64,000 nt of DNA from Pedococcus sp031456495 (GCF_031456495.1 NZ_JAVDUW010000001.1:124001-188000), one strand, 5' to 3'. Positions 52,334 through 61,382 are shown, counted from the first letter of the stretch. Made by a program: numbers and translations. Notes: a model not told the origin generated them from the letters alone.

Positions 52334-53086
52334 GTGCAGATCGACGAGCTCCTGTCCTCGCGACGGACCCTGGTCGCGGTCGTGGCCGCGGTGGTCCCCT
52401 TCGCGCTGTGCGCCCTCCTGGCCGCGACCGGGCGTCCCGTGCCCGACGCCAGCGCGGTCGTCGGGCTGGCGCTGCTCATCGTGGCGGCGTCGGCGACCGG
52501 CCTGCGGTCGGCCGGCCTCAGCGCGTCGGTCTCCAGCGCGGTCGGCTTCGACTACTTCCTCACCCGGCCCTACGAGAGCCTGGCGATCCACGACGCCGAG
52601 GACGTGCAGGTCGCGGTCCTGCTGCTGCTCGTCGGGTTCGCCGTCAACGAGCTCGCCCTGTGGGGCCAGCGCCAGCGCGCCGAGCTGGGGCGCGAGCGCG
52701 GCTACCTCGACGGCGTCATGGCCACGGCCGAGGCCGTCGCCGCGCCGGGCGAGGCCTCCTCACCGGTGACCGCCGCCGTCGCCTCCCGCATCCGCGACGT
52801 GCTCCACCTCGACGCCTGCGAGTACCACGCCTCCGAGCACCTCCCCGGCGGACCCGTGCTGGGCCGGGACGGTTCGGTGACCCGCTCGGGGATCGCGCTG
52901 GACGTCGACCGCAGCGGGCTGCCGATCGACGAGGTGGTGCTGCTGCCCGTGCAGGCGGGCGGCCGACAGCGTGGCTACTTCGCCCTCACCGCGGCCTCAC
53001 GGGTCGCCCGCCCGACGCAGCAGCAGCGCCGGGTGGCCGTCCTGCTGGCCGACCAGCTGTCGGGCCTGCTCGGCGTCAGTCGCTGA
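52334..53086 (+). CDS. DUF4118 (KdpD-like membrane domain) protein without kinase
   Basis: A 250-residue protein. Four hydrophobic segments (about 12-110) with the KdpD-like SSAVGFDYFLTRPYESLAI form the DUF4118 sensor domain; a coiled segment (LGRERGYLDGVMATAEAVA) and a GAF-like domain follow. There is no H-box or ATPase domain. Divergent from kdpF and sharing its control region, it is probably a potassium or turgor accessory sensor, perhaps modulating KdpD. GTG 52334 has a weak ribosome site. Its end overlaps the convergent MFS gene by 11 bp. Confidence 0.75.
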   Translation: MQIDELLSSRRTLVAVVAAVVPFALCALLAATGRPVPDASAVVGLALLIVAASATGLRSAGLSASVSSAVGFDYFLTRPYESLAIHDAEDVQVAVLLLLVGFAVNELALWGQRQRAELGRERGYLDGVMATAEAVAAPGEASSPVTAAVASRIRDVLHLDACEYHASEHLPGGPVLGRDGSVTRSGIALDVDRSGLPIDEVVLLPVQAGGRQRGYFALTAASRVARPTQQQRRVAVLLADQLSGLLGVSR

Positions 53087-54386
53087 CGGCGACGAGCCGT
53101 CCGCGCAGCGTCAGCGCCGCGGTGACCGCCGCCAGGGAGGCGGTGACGGCCATGACCAGGGCCATCGGCACGGCCGAGCCGGACCCGAGCAGCCCGATCA
53201 CCGGGGCCGCCGCGCCGCCGATGACGAACTGCGCGGCGCCGAGCATTGCCGCTGCGGTGCCGGCCGCCTCGCCGTGGCGGGTCAGCGCCAGAGCCGGCGT
53301 GTTGGGCAGCGTGAGGCCGCAGGCGAAGAGGATCAGCCACAGCGGCACGAGCACGCTGACGAGGCCGCCGACACCGGTGGCCGCGCCGGCGAGCAGCGCC
53401 AAGGCCGCGAGGGTCGCGATGCCGACGCCGAACCGCACGAGCACCTGCGGCTCGAACCGGCGCAGCAGCACCGGGTTGAGCTGCGAGCCGGACAGGAAGC
53501 CGATCGAGTTGAGCCCGAACGCGAGCCCGAACTGCGCGACCGTGAGGCCGTAGATGTCCTGCAGCACGAAGGACGACCCGCCGATGTACGAGAACAGCGT
53601 CGCGAACATCAGACCGCTGATCAGCGTCAGCCCGATGAAGGTGCGGTCCCGCAGCAGCGACCCGTACGTGCGCAGCACCTCGCGCGCCGCCAGCGGCCGG
53701 CGCCGCTCGGGCGGGAGCGTCTCGCGCAGCGCCAGCGCGGCGATGGTCACCAGCACCACACCCGCGATGGCGAGCAGGACGAACACCCCGCGCCACGACG
53801 TCTTCTGCAGGATCGCGCCACCGAGGGTGGGCGCGAGCACCGGCGCGAGGCCCATGACGAGCATGAGCCGCGAGAGCATCGTCGCCGCCGCGTTCCCCTC
53901 GAACCGGTCCCGCACGATCGCCATCGAGACGACGGCGACCGAGGCGTTGCCCAGGCCCTGCAGCACGCGGCCCACGGTCAGCAGCTGGATGGTGGGGGCG
54001 AACGCCGAGAACAGCGACGCCGCGATGTGCAGCGCGATGCCGGCGATGAGCGGCCGGCGGCGGCCCACCGCGTCGGAGAGCGGCCCGACGAGCAGCTGCC
54101 CGAGGCCCATCCCGAGCAGGATGCCGGTGAGCGTGGCCTGCACCGCAGTCTCCGACGCCGACAGGTCCCGCGTGATGGACGGCAGCGCCGGCAGGTAGGT
54201 GTCGATCGTCAGCGGCCCGATGGCGATGAGGGCGCCGAGGACGAGGACGAACCGGACGTATGCCGCGCCGGTGGGCTGCTCCTGCCCGACCACCTCCACA
54301 GCGGGCGGGTGGTCGAGTGCTGCGTCGGTCACGGTCTCGGGGGCTGCGGTCACAGGGGTCGCAACGACCGCAGGCCCGCGATCCAT
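53076..54386 (-). CDS. Bcr/CflA-type multidrug MFS exporter
   Basis: A 436-residue 12-helix transporter: PLTIDTYLPALPSITRDL is the Bcr/CflA signature in helix 1, with GQLLVGPLSDAVGRRRPLI the MFS motif A. It should export drugs in exchange for protons. The first 45 residues are a hydrophilic extension. ATG 54386 is the first plausible start. Confidence 0.9.
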   Translation of the reverse strand: MDRGPAVVATPVTAAPETVTDAALDHPPAVEVVGQEQPTGAAYVRFVLVLGALIAIGPLTIDTYLPALPSITRDLSASETAVQATLTGILLGMGLGQLLVGPLSDAVGRRRPLIAGIALHIAASLFSAFAPTIQLLTVGRVLQGLGNASVAVVSMAIVRDRFEGNAAATMLSRLMLVMGLAPVLAPTLGGAILQKTSWRGVFVLLAIAGVVLVTIAALALRETLPPERRRPLAAREVLRTYGSLLRDRTFIGLTLISGLMFATLFSYIGGSSFVLQDIYGLTVAQFGLAFGLNSIGFLSGSQLNPVLLRRFEPQVLVRFGVGIATLAALALLAGAATGVGGLVSVLVPLWLILFACGLTLPNTPALALTRHGEAAGTAAAMLGAAQFVIGGAAAPVIGLLGSGSAVPMALVMAVTASLAAVTAALTLRGRLVAVSD

Positions 54387-54405
54387 TCCGGAGCCGTCCT
54401 CCGTC

Positions 54406-54609
54406 TCAGGCTGCGAGCACGAAGTGCCACCCCAGCCACCACCAGACCAGGAGCAGGACCAGCTGCCCCGCCCGGGTGCGTGCCACGTGCCGGACCACGT
54501 CGGCCACCCGCGGCAGGACGTCGGGGCGCTGCCGCCCGACCAGAGCCGCGGCGACGAGGCACCCGGCCAGCACCAGGTACCCCGCTGCCGTCAGGGCGCG
54601 CGACGTCAC
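54406..54609 (-). CDS. DUF6186-like small membrane protein
   Basis: A 67-residue protein with two hydrophobic segments (LTAAGYLVLAGCLVAAALV and QLVLLLVWWWLGWHFVL); the WWWLGWHF end is what I associate with DUF6186. GTG 54609 overlaps the upstream stop (GTGA). Function unknown. Confidence 0.65.
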   Translation of the reverse strand: MTSRALTAAGYLVLAGCLVAAALVGRQRPDVLPRVADVVRHVARTRAGQLVLLLVWWWLGWHFVLAA

Positions 54610-55136
54610 GGCCTGCTCCCCCGCTCCGTGAGGACGCGCACCAGCGCCCACCCGACCAGCACCCAGACCACCGTGACGGCGACCCGCACGGGACGTCCGT
54701 CCAGGGTCGGGTCGACCAGCGCGCTGATGGTGGGGTGGTCCGCATTGTCCGTCCGGGCGTCCGGCTGGCTGAGGAAGTCGGCGAGCTCGAGCAGGCACCC
54801 CGCCAACAGCGGTAGGGCCCAGACCCAGGCGCGGCGCGTCGACGTCCTGGGGACCGGTCCCCCTGCCCCGGCCCGCAGCACGAGGACCAGTACGAGCGCC
54901 CCTACGACTGCGAGGGCGAGCTGCACAGCGGCGGACGTCCGTGGCTGCACGGCCACCACGAGCCCCAGGAGACCTGCGGCCGCAGGGCCCGACCAGGGCC
55001 GGGAGAGCCACCACGGCGGCCTGCGGCTAGGCCGGTCGTGGCGCAGCAGCACCAGCATCAGCACCGAGGTGCCGAGGAAGACCGCGACGTCCACGACGTT
55101 GGCCCGCACGAGGTGCACCACGGTCGCGCCCAGCAC
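54606..55136 (-). CDS. Hypothetical multi-pass membrane protein
   Basis: A 176-residue protein with about five hydrophobic segments and a conserved-looking loop ELADFLSQPDARTDNADHPT followed by ALVDPTLDGRPVRV. It is coupled to the DUF6186-like gene by GTGA overlap and lies 49 bp after ftsK on the same strand. The start is uncertain; GTG 55136 is the best in frame. Family not recognised. Confidence 0.6.
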   Translation of the reverse strand: MLGATVVHLVRANVVDVAVFLGTSVLMLVLLRHDRPSRRPPWWLSRPWSGPAAAGLLGLVVAVQPRTSAAVQLALAVVGALVLVLVLRAGAGGPVPRTSTRRAWVWALPLLAGCLLELADFLSQPDARTDNADHPTISALVDPTLDGRPVRVAVTVVWVLVGWALVRVLTERGSRP

Positions 55137-55185
55137 GATGCCGAGGGCCGGACCGGGCCGGGCCCGGGGACGCCCAGGCGGAGAC

Positions 55186-57867
55186 TCAGTCCCGGCCAGT
55201 GAGCTCCCAGGCGTCCTGCGACTCCTCGACCTCCTCGACCCCGGCGAACTGCGCCGCGACGGGGTCGTTCGCATACCGCGGGTCCGCGGCATACGCACCG
55301 GTGGGCACCTCGCCCGTGGAGTCCTCGGCGGCCTCGGCGTCGAAGACGGGCTCGGGGTCCGGCACCTCCTCGCCACGCATCAGCGCGAGGGTGGTGGGCA
55401 GGTCGTCGGGCTTGACGAGCACGTCGCGCGCCTTCGAGCCCTCGGACGGCCCGACGACACCGCGGGACTCGAGCAGGTCCATGAGCCGCCCGGCCTTGGC
55501 GAAGCCGACCCTCAGCTTGCGCTGCAGCATCGACGTCGAGCCGAACTGCGTGGTGACGACGAGCTCGGTCGCCTGCAGCAGCAGGTCGAGGTCGTCGCCG
55601 ATGTCGTCGTCGACCTGCTTCTTCGCCGCGACAACGGTGACGTCGTCGCGGTAGTTCGGCTTGAGCTGGTCGGTGACGTGCTTGACGACCTGCTGGATCT
55701 CCGACTCCGTGACCCAGGCGCCCTGGACGCGCATGGGCTTGCTCGCACCCATGGGCAGGAACAGCGCGTCACCCTGGCCGATGAGCTTCTCGGCACCCGG
55801 CTGGTCGAGCACGACGCGGCTGTCGGCGAGGCTCGAGGTCGCGAACGCCATCCGGCTCGGCACGTTGGCCTTGATGAGGCCGGTGACGACGTCGACGGAC
55901 GGGCGCTGCGTGGCCAGGACGAGGTGGATGCCGGCGGCGCGCGCCAGCTGGGTGATGCGGACGATCGACTCCTCGACGTCGCGCGGGGCGACCATCATCA
56001 GGTCGGCGAGCTCGTCGACGATCACGAGCAGGTACGGGTACGGCTGGATGACCCGCTCGCTGCCCGGCAGCGGCTTGACCTTGCCGGACTTGACCGCCTT
56101 GTTGAAGTCGTCGACGTGCTTGTACCCGAACTGGGCGAGGTCGTCGTAGCGCGTGTCCATCTCGCGCACGACCCACTGCAGCGCCTCGGCGGCCTTCTTG
56201 GGGTTCGTGATGATCGGCGTGATGAGGTGCGGGATGCCCTCGTAGCCGTTGAGCTCGACACGCTTGGGGTCGACCAGCACCATGCGCACCTCGTCCGGGG
56301 TGGAGCGCATGAGGATCGAGGTGATCATCGAGTTGACGAAGGAGGACTTGCCGGCGCCGGTGGCACCGGCGACGAGCAGGTGCGGCATCTTCGCGAGGTT
56401 CGCCACGACGTAGCCGCCCTCGACGTCCTTGCCGACCCCCATGACCATGGGGTGCTCGTTGCTGCGGGCCGCCTGGCTGCGCAGGACGTCGCCGAGGCTG
56501 ACCTTCTCGCGGTCGGTGTTGGGGATCTCGATGCCGATCGCGGACTTGCCCGGGATCGGGGACAGGATGCGGACGTCGGCCGAGGCGACGGCATACGCGA
56601 TGTTCTTGGAGAGGGCGGTGACGCGCTCGACCTTGGTGCCGCGGCCGAGCTCGACCTCGTACCGGGTCACGGTCGGGCCACGCGTGAAGCCGGTGACCTG
56701 GGCGTCGATGTCGAACTGCTCCATGACCTGGGTCAGGGCCTCGACGACGCGGTCGTTGGCGGCACTGCGGGTCTTGTGCGGCGAGCCGGGCTCGAGGATC
56801 GCGTTGTCGGGCAGCGTGTAGGTGACGTCGCCGGCGAGCGCCAGCTGCTCGACGCGCTGCGGCAGCGGCGTGGTCGGGGGCGCCTCCAGCGGGGCCTTGA
56901 CCTCCACGGCCGGGCTCTGGGCCGCGCTGCCGGGCGTCTTCTCGCCGGCCGGCGACAGGACACCGGGCGCGGTGGGCCGCTTCTGCCCGGGGCGCAGACG
57001 CTTGCCGTCCTTGTCGACGAGCGCGGCCTGCTCGAACGCCTCGTCCCCCTCCATCGGCCCCTCGGGCTCGGGGCGGCGCCGGCGGCGGGGCTTCTCCGCG
57101 ACGGGCTCGGCCACCGGCTCCTCGAGGTGCTCGCGGTGCAGCAGGTGGTCGCGCAGCTCGGAGAGCCGCTCGGGGATCATGTGGACCGGGGTGGCGGTCA
57201 TGACGAGCAGGCCGAAGAAGCCCAGCATGAGCAGGATCGGCACCGTGCCGTAGACCGAGACGGCCGCCTCGAGCGGGCTGGAGGCGAGGAAGCCGATGAT
57301 GCCGCCGCCGTCGCGCATCGCGTCGGCGCCCTGCGGCGGCTCGGGCACCCCGGCGGCGACGTGGGTCAGGCCCGACGCGGCGAAGGCGAGGGCGCCCATC
57401 CCGATGCCGATGCGCGAGTTCGCCGCGCCCTCCTGAGGGGCGCGCAGCAGGCGGACGCCGAGGAAGAGCAGGGCCAGCGGCACGGCATACGCGACGCGGC
57501 CGAAGGTGCCGGCCACGACGGCGTGGATGACGTCGCCGACCGGGCCCTGGAAGGACCACCACTCGCGCGCGGCGACGACGATGGCCAGGCCGAGCAGGAG
57601 GAAGCCGAACCCGTCACGACGGTGCTCGGGCTCGAGGTCGCGGGCGCTGGTCCCGACGCGGCGGACCGCGCCCCCGGCGACGTGCGCCATGCCCATCCAG
57701 GTGCCCCGCAGCGCGCGCAAGGGCAGCGGGAGGCCACCGCCCTTGGGCGCCTTGCCCTTGCCGCGCGCGGCAGCGGTGCGCGGCGCCGCCCCGCGCCGGT
57801 TGGCCGGGCGGGTTGCGGTGCTCCGGCCGCTCGAGGAGCGCGTGGAGGTGGACGGACGTGTCGCCAT
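55186..57867 (-). CDS. ftsK: DNA translocase FtsK
   Basis: An 893-residue protein. The N-terminus is basic, followed by four membrane helices (about 90-240), then a charged linker, the motor with Walker A AGATGAGKSSFVNSM, Walker B LLVIVDELADLM, and RPSVDVVTGLIKANVPSR. The C-terminal gamma domain is TSMLQRKLRVGFAKAGRLMD, which reads KOPS sequences. It moves chromosomes during division. ATG 57867 is preferred by family alignment. Confidence 0.95.
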   Translation of the reverse strand: MATRPSTSTRSSSGRSTATRPANRRGAAPRTAAARGKGKAPKGGGLPLPLRALRGTWMGMAHVAGGAVRRVGTSARDLEPEHRRDGFGFLLLGLAIVVAAREWWSFQGPVGDVIHAVVAGTFGRVAYAVPLALLFLGVRLLRAPQEGAANSRIGIGMGALAFAASGLTHVAAGVPEPPQGADAMRDGGGIIGFLASSPLEAAVSVYGTVPILLMLGFFGLLVMTATPVHMIPERLSELRDHLLHREHLEEPVAEPVAEKPRRRRRPEPEGPMEGDEAFEQAALVDKDGKRLRPGQKRPTAPGVLSPAGEKTPGSAAQSPAVEVKAPLEAPPTTPLPQRVEQLALAGDVTYTLPDNAILEPGSPHKTRSAANDRVVEALTQVMEQFDIDAQVTGFTRGPTVTRYEVELGRGTKVERVTALSKNIAYAVASADVRILSPIPGKSAIGIEIPNTDREKVSLGDVLRSQAARSNEHPMVMGVGKDVEGGYVVANLAKMPHLLVAGATGAGKSSFVNSMITSILMRSTPDEVRMVLVDPKRVELNGYEGIPHLITPIITNPKKAAEALQWVVREMDTRYDDLAQFGYKHVDDFNKAVKSGKVKPLPGSERVIQPYPYLLVIVDELADLMMVAPRDVEESIVRITQLARAAGIHLVLATQRPSVDVVTGLIKANVPSRMAFATSSLADSRVVLDQPGAEKLIGQGDALFLPMGASKPMRVQGAWVTESEIQQVVKHVTDQLKPNYRDDVTVVAAKKQVDDDIGDDLDLLLQATELVVTTQFGSTSMLQRKLRVGFAKAGRLMDLLESRGVVGPSEGSKARDVLVKPDDLPTTLALMRGEEVPDPEPVFDAEAAEDSTGEVPTGAYAADPRYANDPVAAQFAGVEEVEESQDAWELTGRD

Positions 57868-58224
57868 GCTCCGCAGGGTACGCGACCGTCCCACCGGACA
57901 CACGCGTCACACGCACCCCGTGGCCAGACATTACGCCCCGGGTCCCTCCCCCGAACGGGTGAGCGGGCGGTCTCCACTTCGGTCCGCACCTGCGCCGCCC
58001 CGTTCCCCGGTGGGGGTGACGGGTGCCACGCTTCGTTCTGCGTCTGGCGGGGCCTGCGCCGGCGGACCGACCACGAGTTCGCCGGCGCAGGGGCCCCACG
58101 GCCCGGCGGGGCGCCTCCGCCCCGGCTCGGAGCATCCACCGGACGGACGGCCTGTCTCGCATCGCGGGAAGCTCCGGGCCGCGGTGGCCCGGACCGGCCC
58201 GCCCCGGCTACCGTCGACGACCAA
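57868..58224. other. Intergenic region between ftsK and the SAM-IV riboswitch
   Basis: No gene is supported here. It holds a 12-bp inverted repeat CCTGCGCCGGCG (58053-58064) and CGCCGGCGCAGG (58080-58091), of terminator or operator type. A candidate -10 element TACCGT (58209-58214) lies just before the riboswitch. Confidence 0.5.
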
Positions 58225-58302
58225 GGTCATGAGTGTCAGCGTCAAGCCCCGGCTCGCTGACCAGCAACCCTCCTCCGCGGTGGGGTGCTCCGGGTGACGA
58301 CC
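58225..58302 (+). promoter_or_regulatory. SAM-IV riboswitch
   Basis: The sequence matches the actinobacterial SAM-IV pattern from memory: GGTCATGAGTG at the start, then CAGCG, AAGCCCCGGC, GCTGACC, AGCAACCCTCC, CCGCGGTGGGGTGC and GGGTGACGACC, which closes the P1 stem. SAM-IV RNAs bind S-adenosylmethionine and control sulfur and methionine genes. Structure-based confirmation is not possible here, but order and wording fit closely. Confidence 0.88.
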
Positions 58303-58332
58303 GGGCCGGCTGCGCCCGCTGCCGGCAAGCGC

Positions 58333-58369
58333 GGACCCGCGAGCGCCGGGTCCCACCGGACCCAGGAGG
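58333..58369 (+). promoter_or_regulatory. Alternative hairpins covering the ribosome binding site
   Basis: GGACCCG (58333-58339) can pair with CGGGTCC (58347-58353). The same GGGTCC can instead pair with GGACCC (58358-58363), which ends directly at AGGAGG (58364-58369). The two pairings exclude each other, as expected for an expression platform acting on translation. Confidence 0.6.
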
Positions 58370-58376
58370 CCCTCGC

Positions 58377-59816
58377 ATGTCGATCGCGACCACCGACTCC
58401 CACCGTGACGCGGACCCCACCGCCGCCCGCCGCAGCGCGCCCCTCGCGCACGCCCGCGGCCAGCACCTGCGGCCCGTGCCGGACGTCCGGACGACCGGGT
58501 CGTCGCCGCTCGGCGAGACCGGCGCCGTCCCGGCCGTCGTGTCAGAGCGGCTGCTGGTCCCGACGCTGACCGGGGTCGTCGACTACGCGAACTTCGACCA
58601 CGCGGCCTCCACCCCGGCGCTGGTGAGCGTCAAGCAGGCCGTCGACACCGCGCTGCGCACGTACTCCTCGGTCCACCGGGGCAACGGCTGGGCCTCGCGC
58701 GTGACGTCGTCGTGGTACGAGCAGGCGCGGGCCGAAGTTGCCGCCTTCGTCGGGGCGCGGGAGGGCGACGAGGTCGTCTTCACCCGCAACAGCACCGACT
58801 CGTTCAACCTGCTGGCGCGATGCCTCCCCCGCGACACGTCCGTGTTCGTCTTCGAGTCCGAGCACCACGCGGCGCTGCTGCCCTGGTCCTCGCGGCGGAC
58901 CCACCGCCTGCCCGTGCCCGGCAGCGCGGCCGACGCCGCCGTCCTGCTGCGAACGGCCCTGCGCGAGCACCCGTCTCGCAACCGGCTGGTCGTCCTCGCC
59001 GGCGCCTCGAACGTCACCGGCGAGGTCTGGCCCGTCGCCGAGCTCGCGCGGATCGCCCGCCGGGCGGGGGCCCGGGTCGTCCTCGACGCCGCCCAGTACG
59101 CCCCGCACCGCACCGTCGACCTCGCGGCCCTGGACGTCGACTGGGTCGTGCTGTCGGGGCACAAGCTGTACGCGCCGTTCGGCACCGGCGTGCTCGCCGG
59201 GCGCGCGGACTGGCTGGATGCCGCCGCGCCCTACCTCGCCGGTGGTGGTGCCACCAAGGCAGTGACGGACCGCGGTGTCGTCTGGCAGCAGGGCGCCGCC
59301 CGGCACGAGGCCGGCAGCCCGAACGTCATCGGCGCCATCGCCCTCGCCGCGGCCTGCTCGGCCCTGCGAGCCCACCGCGACGCCGTCGAGGCCCACGAGA
59401 GCGCCCTGGGCCGTCGGCTGCTCGAGGGCCTGGCCGCCGTCGAGGGCGTGCAGACCTACTCGATCTTCGGTCCCGACCACGAGCGGGTCGCGGTCGCGAC
59501 CTTCACCGTCGACGGGCTCGACTCCTCGCTCGTGTCGACGGCGCTGTCGGCCGAGCACGGTATCGGGGTCCGCGACGGCAAGTTCTGCGCCCACCTGTGC
59601 GTCGACGCGCTGCTCGACGACGTGGACGAGGAGGCGCCGACGACCGCGGTGAGGGCCAGCGTCGGCCTGGCGACGACGGCCGAGCACGTCGAGCGGCTGC
59701 TGTCCGCGGTGGCCGAGCTCGCCGCGAACGGTCCCGCCGCCGAGTACGTCCACGGCCCGTCGGGCTGGGCCCCCGTCGAGGACCCGCGCGCCCTCGACGT
59801 CGCCCGCCCCTGGTAG
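58377..59816 (+). CDS. Class V PLP-dependent aminotransferase/cysteine desulfurase-like enzyme under SAM-IV control
   Basis: A 479-residue PLP enzyme: ANFDHAASTPALVSVKQAV, VVFTRNSTDSFNLLA, Asp237 in VVLDAAQYAP and the Schiff-base Lys263 in VLSGHKLYAPFG. The C-terminal VRDGKFCAHLC has a Cys near the place of the active-site cysteine of SufS/CsdA-type desulfurases. About 60 N-terminal residues are extra. SAM-IV control argues for a sulfur-related role, such as cysteine desulfuration. AGGAGG precedes ATG 58377. Confidence 0.82.
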   Translation: MSIATTDSHRDADPTAARRSAPLAHARGQHLRPVPDVRTTGSSPLGETGAVPAVVSERLLVPTLTGVVDYANFDHAASTPALVSVKQAVDTALRTYSSVHRGNGWASRVTSSWYEQARAEVAAFVGAREGDEVVFTRNSTDSFNLLARCLPRDTSVFVFESEHHAALLPWSSRRTHRLPVPGSAADAAVLLRTALREHPSRNRLVVLAGASNVTGEVWPVAELARIARRAGARVVLDAAQYAPHRTVDLAALDVDWVVLSGHKLYAPFGTGVLAGRADWLDAAAPYLAGGGATKAVTDRGVVWQQGAARHEAGSPNVIGAIALAAACSALRAHRDAVEAHESALGRRLLEGLAAVEGVQTYSIFGPDHERVAVATFTVDGLDSSLVSTALSAEHGIGVRDGKFCAHLCVDALLDDVDEEAPTTAVRASVGLATTAEHVERLLSAVAELAANGPAAEYVHGPSGWAPVEDPRALDVARPW

Positions 59817-59913
59817 CCGGCACACGCCGCGCCCTCCCCGGCCGCCCGGTATACCCGCCGGGCGCCCCCGGCCGCGCGCGGTCACCCCCGCTGCGGCTAC
59901 CCGCAGAGGGGCC

Positions 59914-59964
59914 CTTGACAGCAACTGGTTATAGTGTCTAACTTTTGGTTAGAACCTCTAACCA
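59914..59964 (+). promoter_or_regulatory. Promoter with TetR-type operator
   Basis: A TTGACA -35 (59914-59919) is 17 bases from TCTAAC (59937-59942), a plausible -10. Three half-sites alternate: TCTAAC (59937), GTTAGA (59948) and TCTAAC (59957). The last two belong to a perfect 8-bp dyad TGGTTAGA-acc-TCTAACCA (59946-59964). Repressor binding would block the -10. Confidence 0.7.
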
Positions 59965-59974
59965 CGGAGTTGTC

Positions 59975-60643
59975 GTGACCGTCGCCCCACCCCTCGTCCA
60001 CTCCACGCCCGCCGCCCGCGCGTACCCGGACCGCACCGTCGCCGTCGCCGGCCTCGGGTACAGCCTCGCGTGGGTCGTCGGCCTGACGCTGACCTCCACC
60101 GGTACCACCGTGGGCTCCACCGGTGCCGAGGTCCTGGCGGCCGCCTCCGGTAGCACGGGCGTCGTGGCCGCGCAGTACGTCGTCACCGAGATCGTGACCG
60201 CGATCGCCCTCGTCCTCACCCTGCGAGCCGTCGCCCACCGGGCCGGGGACCGCCTGATCGCCGCCCTCGGCGCAGTCGTCGGCGGGCTGAGCCTCGTCCA
60301 AGCAGCGCTCGGCGTCTACCTCGCCCTCGTGGCGGTGCCTTCCAACGACGCAGGTCTCGCCGGAAGCCTGTTCCAGGCCGTCAGCCGCACTGACGGCGTC
60401 AAGATGCTCCTCATCGCGGTCCTCGCCATGCTCGGAGCACGAGCGGGGCGACGCGGTCGCCTTCCTCGGTGGCTGACCCCCGTCGCCGTCCTGCTCGCCC
60501 TGACCGTCACGGTGTCCGGCGTCGGGTACTTCCTGCTCGTCGACGGGCTGGCCGTGGCGGCATATGCCTCCCTGCCCCTGCTCACGGTCTGGGTCACTGG
60601 CGCCGGGCTCGCGTCCGCACGGCGCGGCGGGCAGGAGGCCTGA
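59975..60643 (+). CDS. Multi-pass membrane protein, DUF4386-like
   Basis: A 222-residue protein with about six hydrophobic segments and no charged catalytic motif (AVAGLGYSLAWVVGLTL, VVTEIVTAIALVLTLRAVA). Size and pattern resemble DUF4386-type proteins, but this is not certain. GTG 59975 has GGAG 5 bases upstream. Co-transcribed with the TetR gene 1 bp downstream, which probably controls it. Confidence 0.65.
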   Translation: MTVAPPLVHSTPAARAYPDRTVAVAGLGYSLAWVVGLTLTSTGTTVGSTGAEVLAAASGSTGVVAAQYVVTEIVTAIALVLTLRAVAHRAGDRLIAALGAVVGGLSLVQAALGVYLALVAVPSNDAGLAGSLFQAVSRTDGVKMLLIAVLAMLGARAGRRGRLPRWLTPVAVLLALTVTVSGVGYFLLVDGLAVAAYASLPLLTVWVTGAGLASARRGGQEA

Positions 60644-60644
60644 G

Positions 60645-61220
60645 GTGCCCCGCCGGGGGCTCACCCGCGAGCAGGTGGCGGGCGTCGCGGCCGACGTCGC
60701 CGACGAGGTCGGGTTCGACTCGCTCACCCTGTCCGCGGTGGCGCAACGGCTGGGCGTCTCGCAACCGGCGCTGTACAAGCACGTCCCGGGGATCGAAGCC
60801 CTGCGGCGCGACGTCGCCGTGCGGGCGGTCGAGGAGCTGACGCTGGCGATCGGCGACGCCCGTCAGGACCTCCGGGGACGTGGGGCCCTCGAGGCGGTGG
60901 CCGTCGCCTACCGCACGTATGCCGCGCGCCACCCCGGGCGGGTCGCAGCCTCCGTGCGCGCGCCCGCACCGGACGACGACGAGCACGCCGGAGCGGGTGC
61001 ACGAGCGGTCGCGGTGCTCGCCGGGGTGCTCGAGGACTACGGCATCACGGGCTCCGACACCGTGCACGCCGTCCGAGCCGTCCGCGCCACGCTGCACGGC
61101 TTCGTGGTGCTCGAGGCCGCGGGTGGGTTCGGGCTGCCGGAGTCGGTGGACGAGTCCTTCGACCGCCTGCTGGCCGGCCTCGACGTCGCCCTCAGCCAGC
61201 ACGTCGCCAAGCCCTCCTGA
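60645..61220 (+). CDS. TetR/AcrR-family regulator with WHG C-terminal domain
   Basis: A 191-residue regulator. The helix-turn-helix is LTLSAVAQRLGVSQPALYKH (about 28-47). The C-terminal LHGFVVLEAAGGFGLPESVDES matches the WHG ligand domain. GTG 60645 follows AGGAGG. It is one base after the membrane-protein stop and most likely represses the shared operon at the dyad at 59946-59964. Confidence 0.9.
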   Translation: MPRRGLTREQVAGVAADVADEVGFDSLTLSAVAQRLGVSQPALYKHVPGIEALRRDVAVRAVEELTLAIGDARQDLRGRGALEAVAVAYRTYAARHPGRVAASVRAPAPDDDEHAGAGARAVAVLAGVLEDYGITGSDTVHAVRAVRATLHGFVVLEAAGGFGLPESVDESFDRLLAGLDVALSQHVAKPS

Positions 61221-61236
61221 CCCCCACTCGGGGCCA

Positions 61237-61349
61237 CCCGGCATACCCGCTCCCCACCGCAGCCGCAAAACGGCAGTTGCTGGCATGAAACGGCGGTCCA
61301 GAACTGCCGTTTCACGTCCGCAACTGCCGTTTTGCGTGGGTATGCCGGG
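61237..61349. repeat. 113-bp nested palindromic element
   Basis: Three nested perfect inverted repeats: CCCGGCATACCC/GGGTATGCCGGG at the ends (61237-61248, 61338-61349), CGCAAAACGGCAGTTGC with its complement inside (61264-61280, 61320-61336), and TGAAACGGC/GCCGTTTCA in the centre (61286-61294, 61306-61314). It lies between the convergent TetR and rnj genes, so it can end both transcripts. It resembles a REP/BIME-type repeat. Its outer arms are the GGCATAC motif spread across the window. Confidence 0.93.
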
Positions 61350-61382
61350 CGCCCGCCGACCGGGGCAGGCGGCCGGCGCGGG

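Noticed and set aside
54199..58260. A 1353-codon open frame antisense to ftsK
   Set aside because: No domain or ribosome site; ftsK on the other strand is full length with intact motifs.
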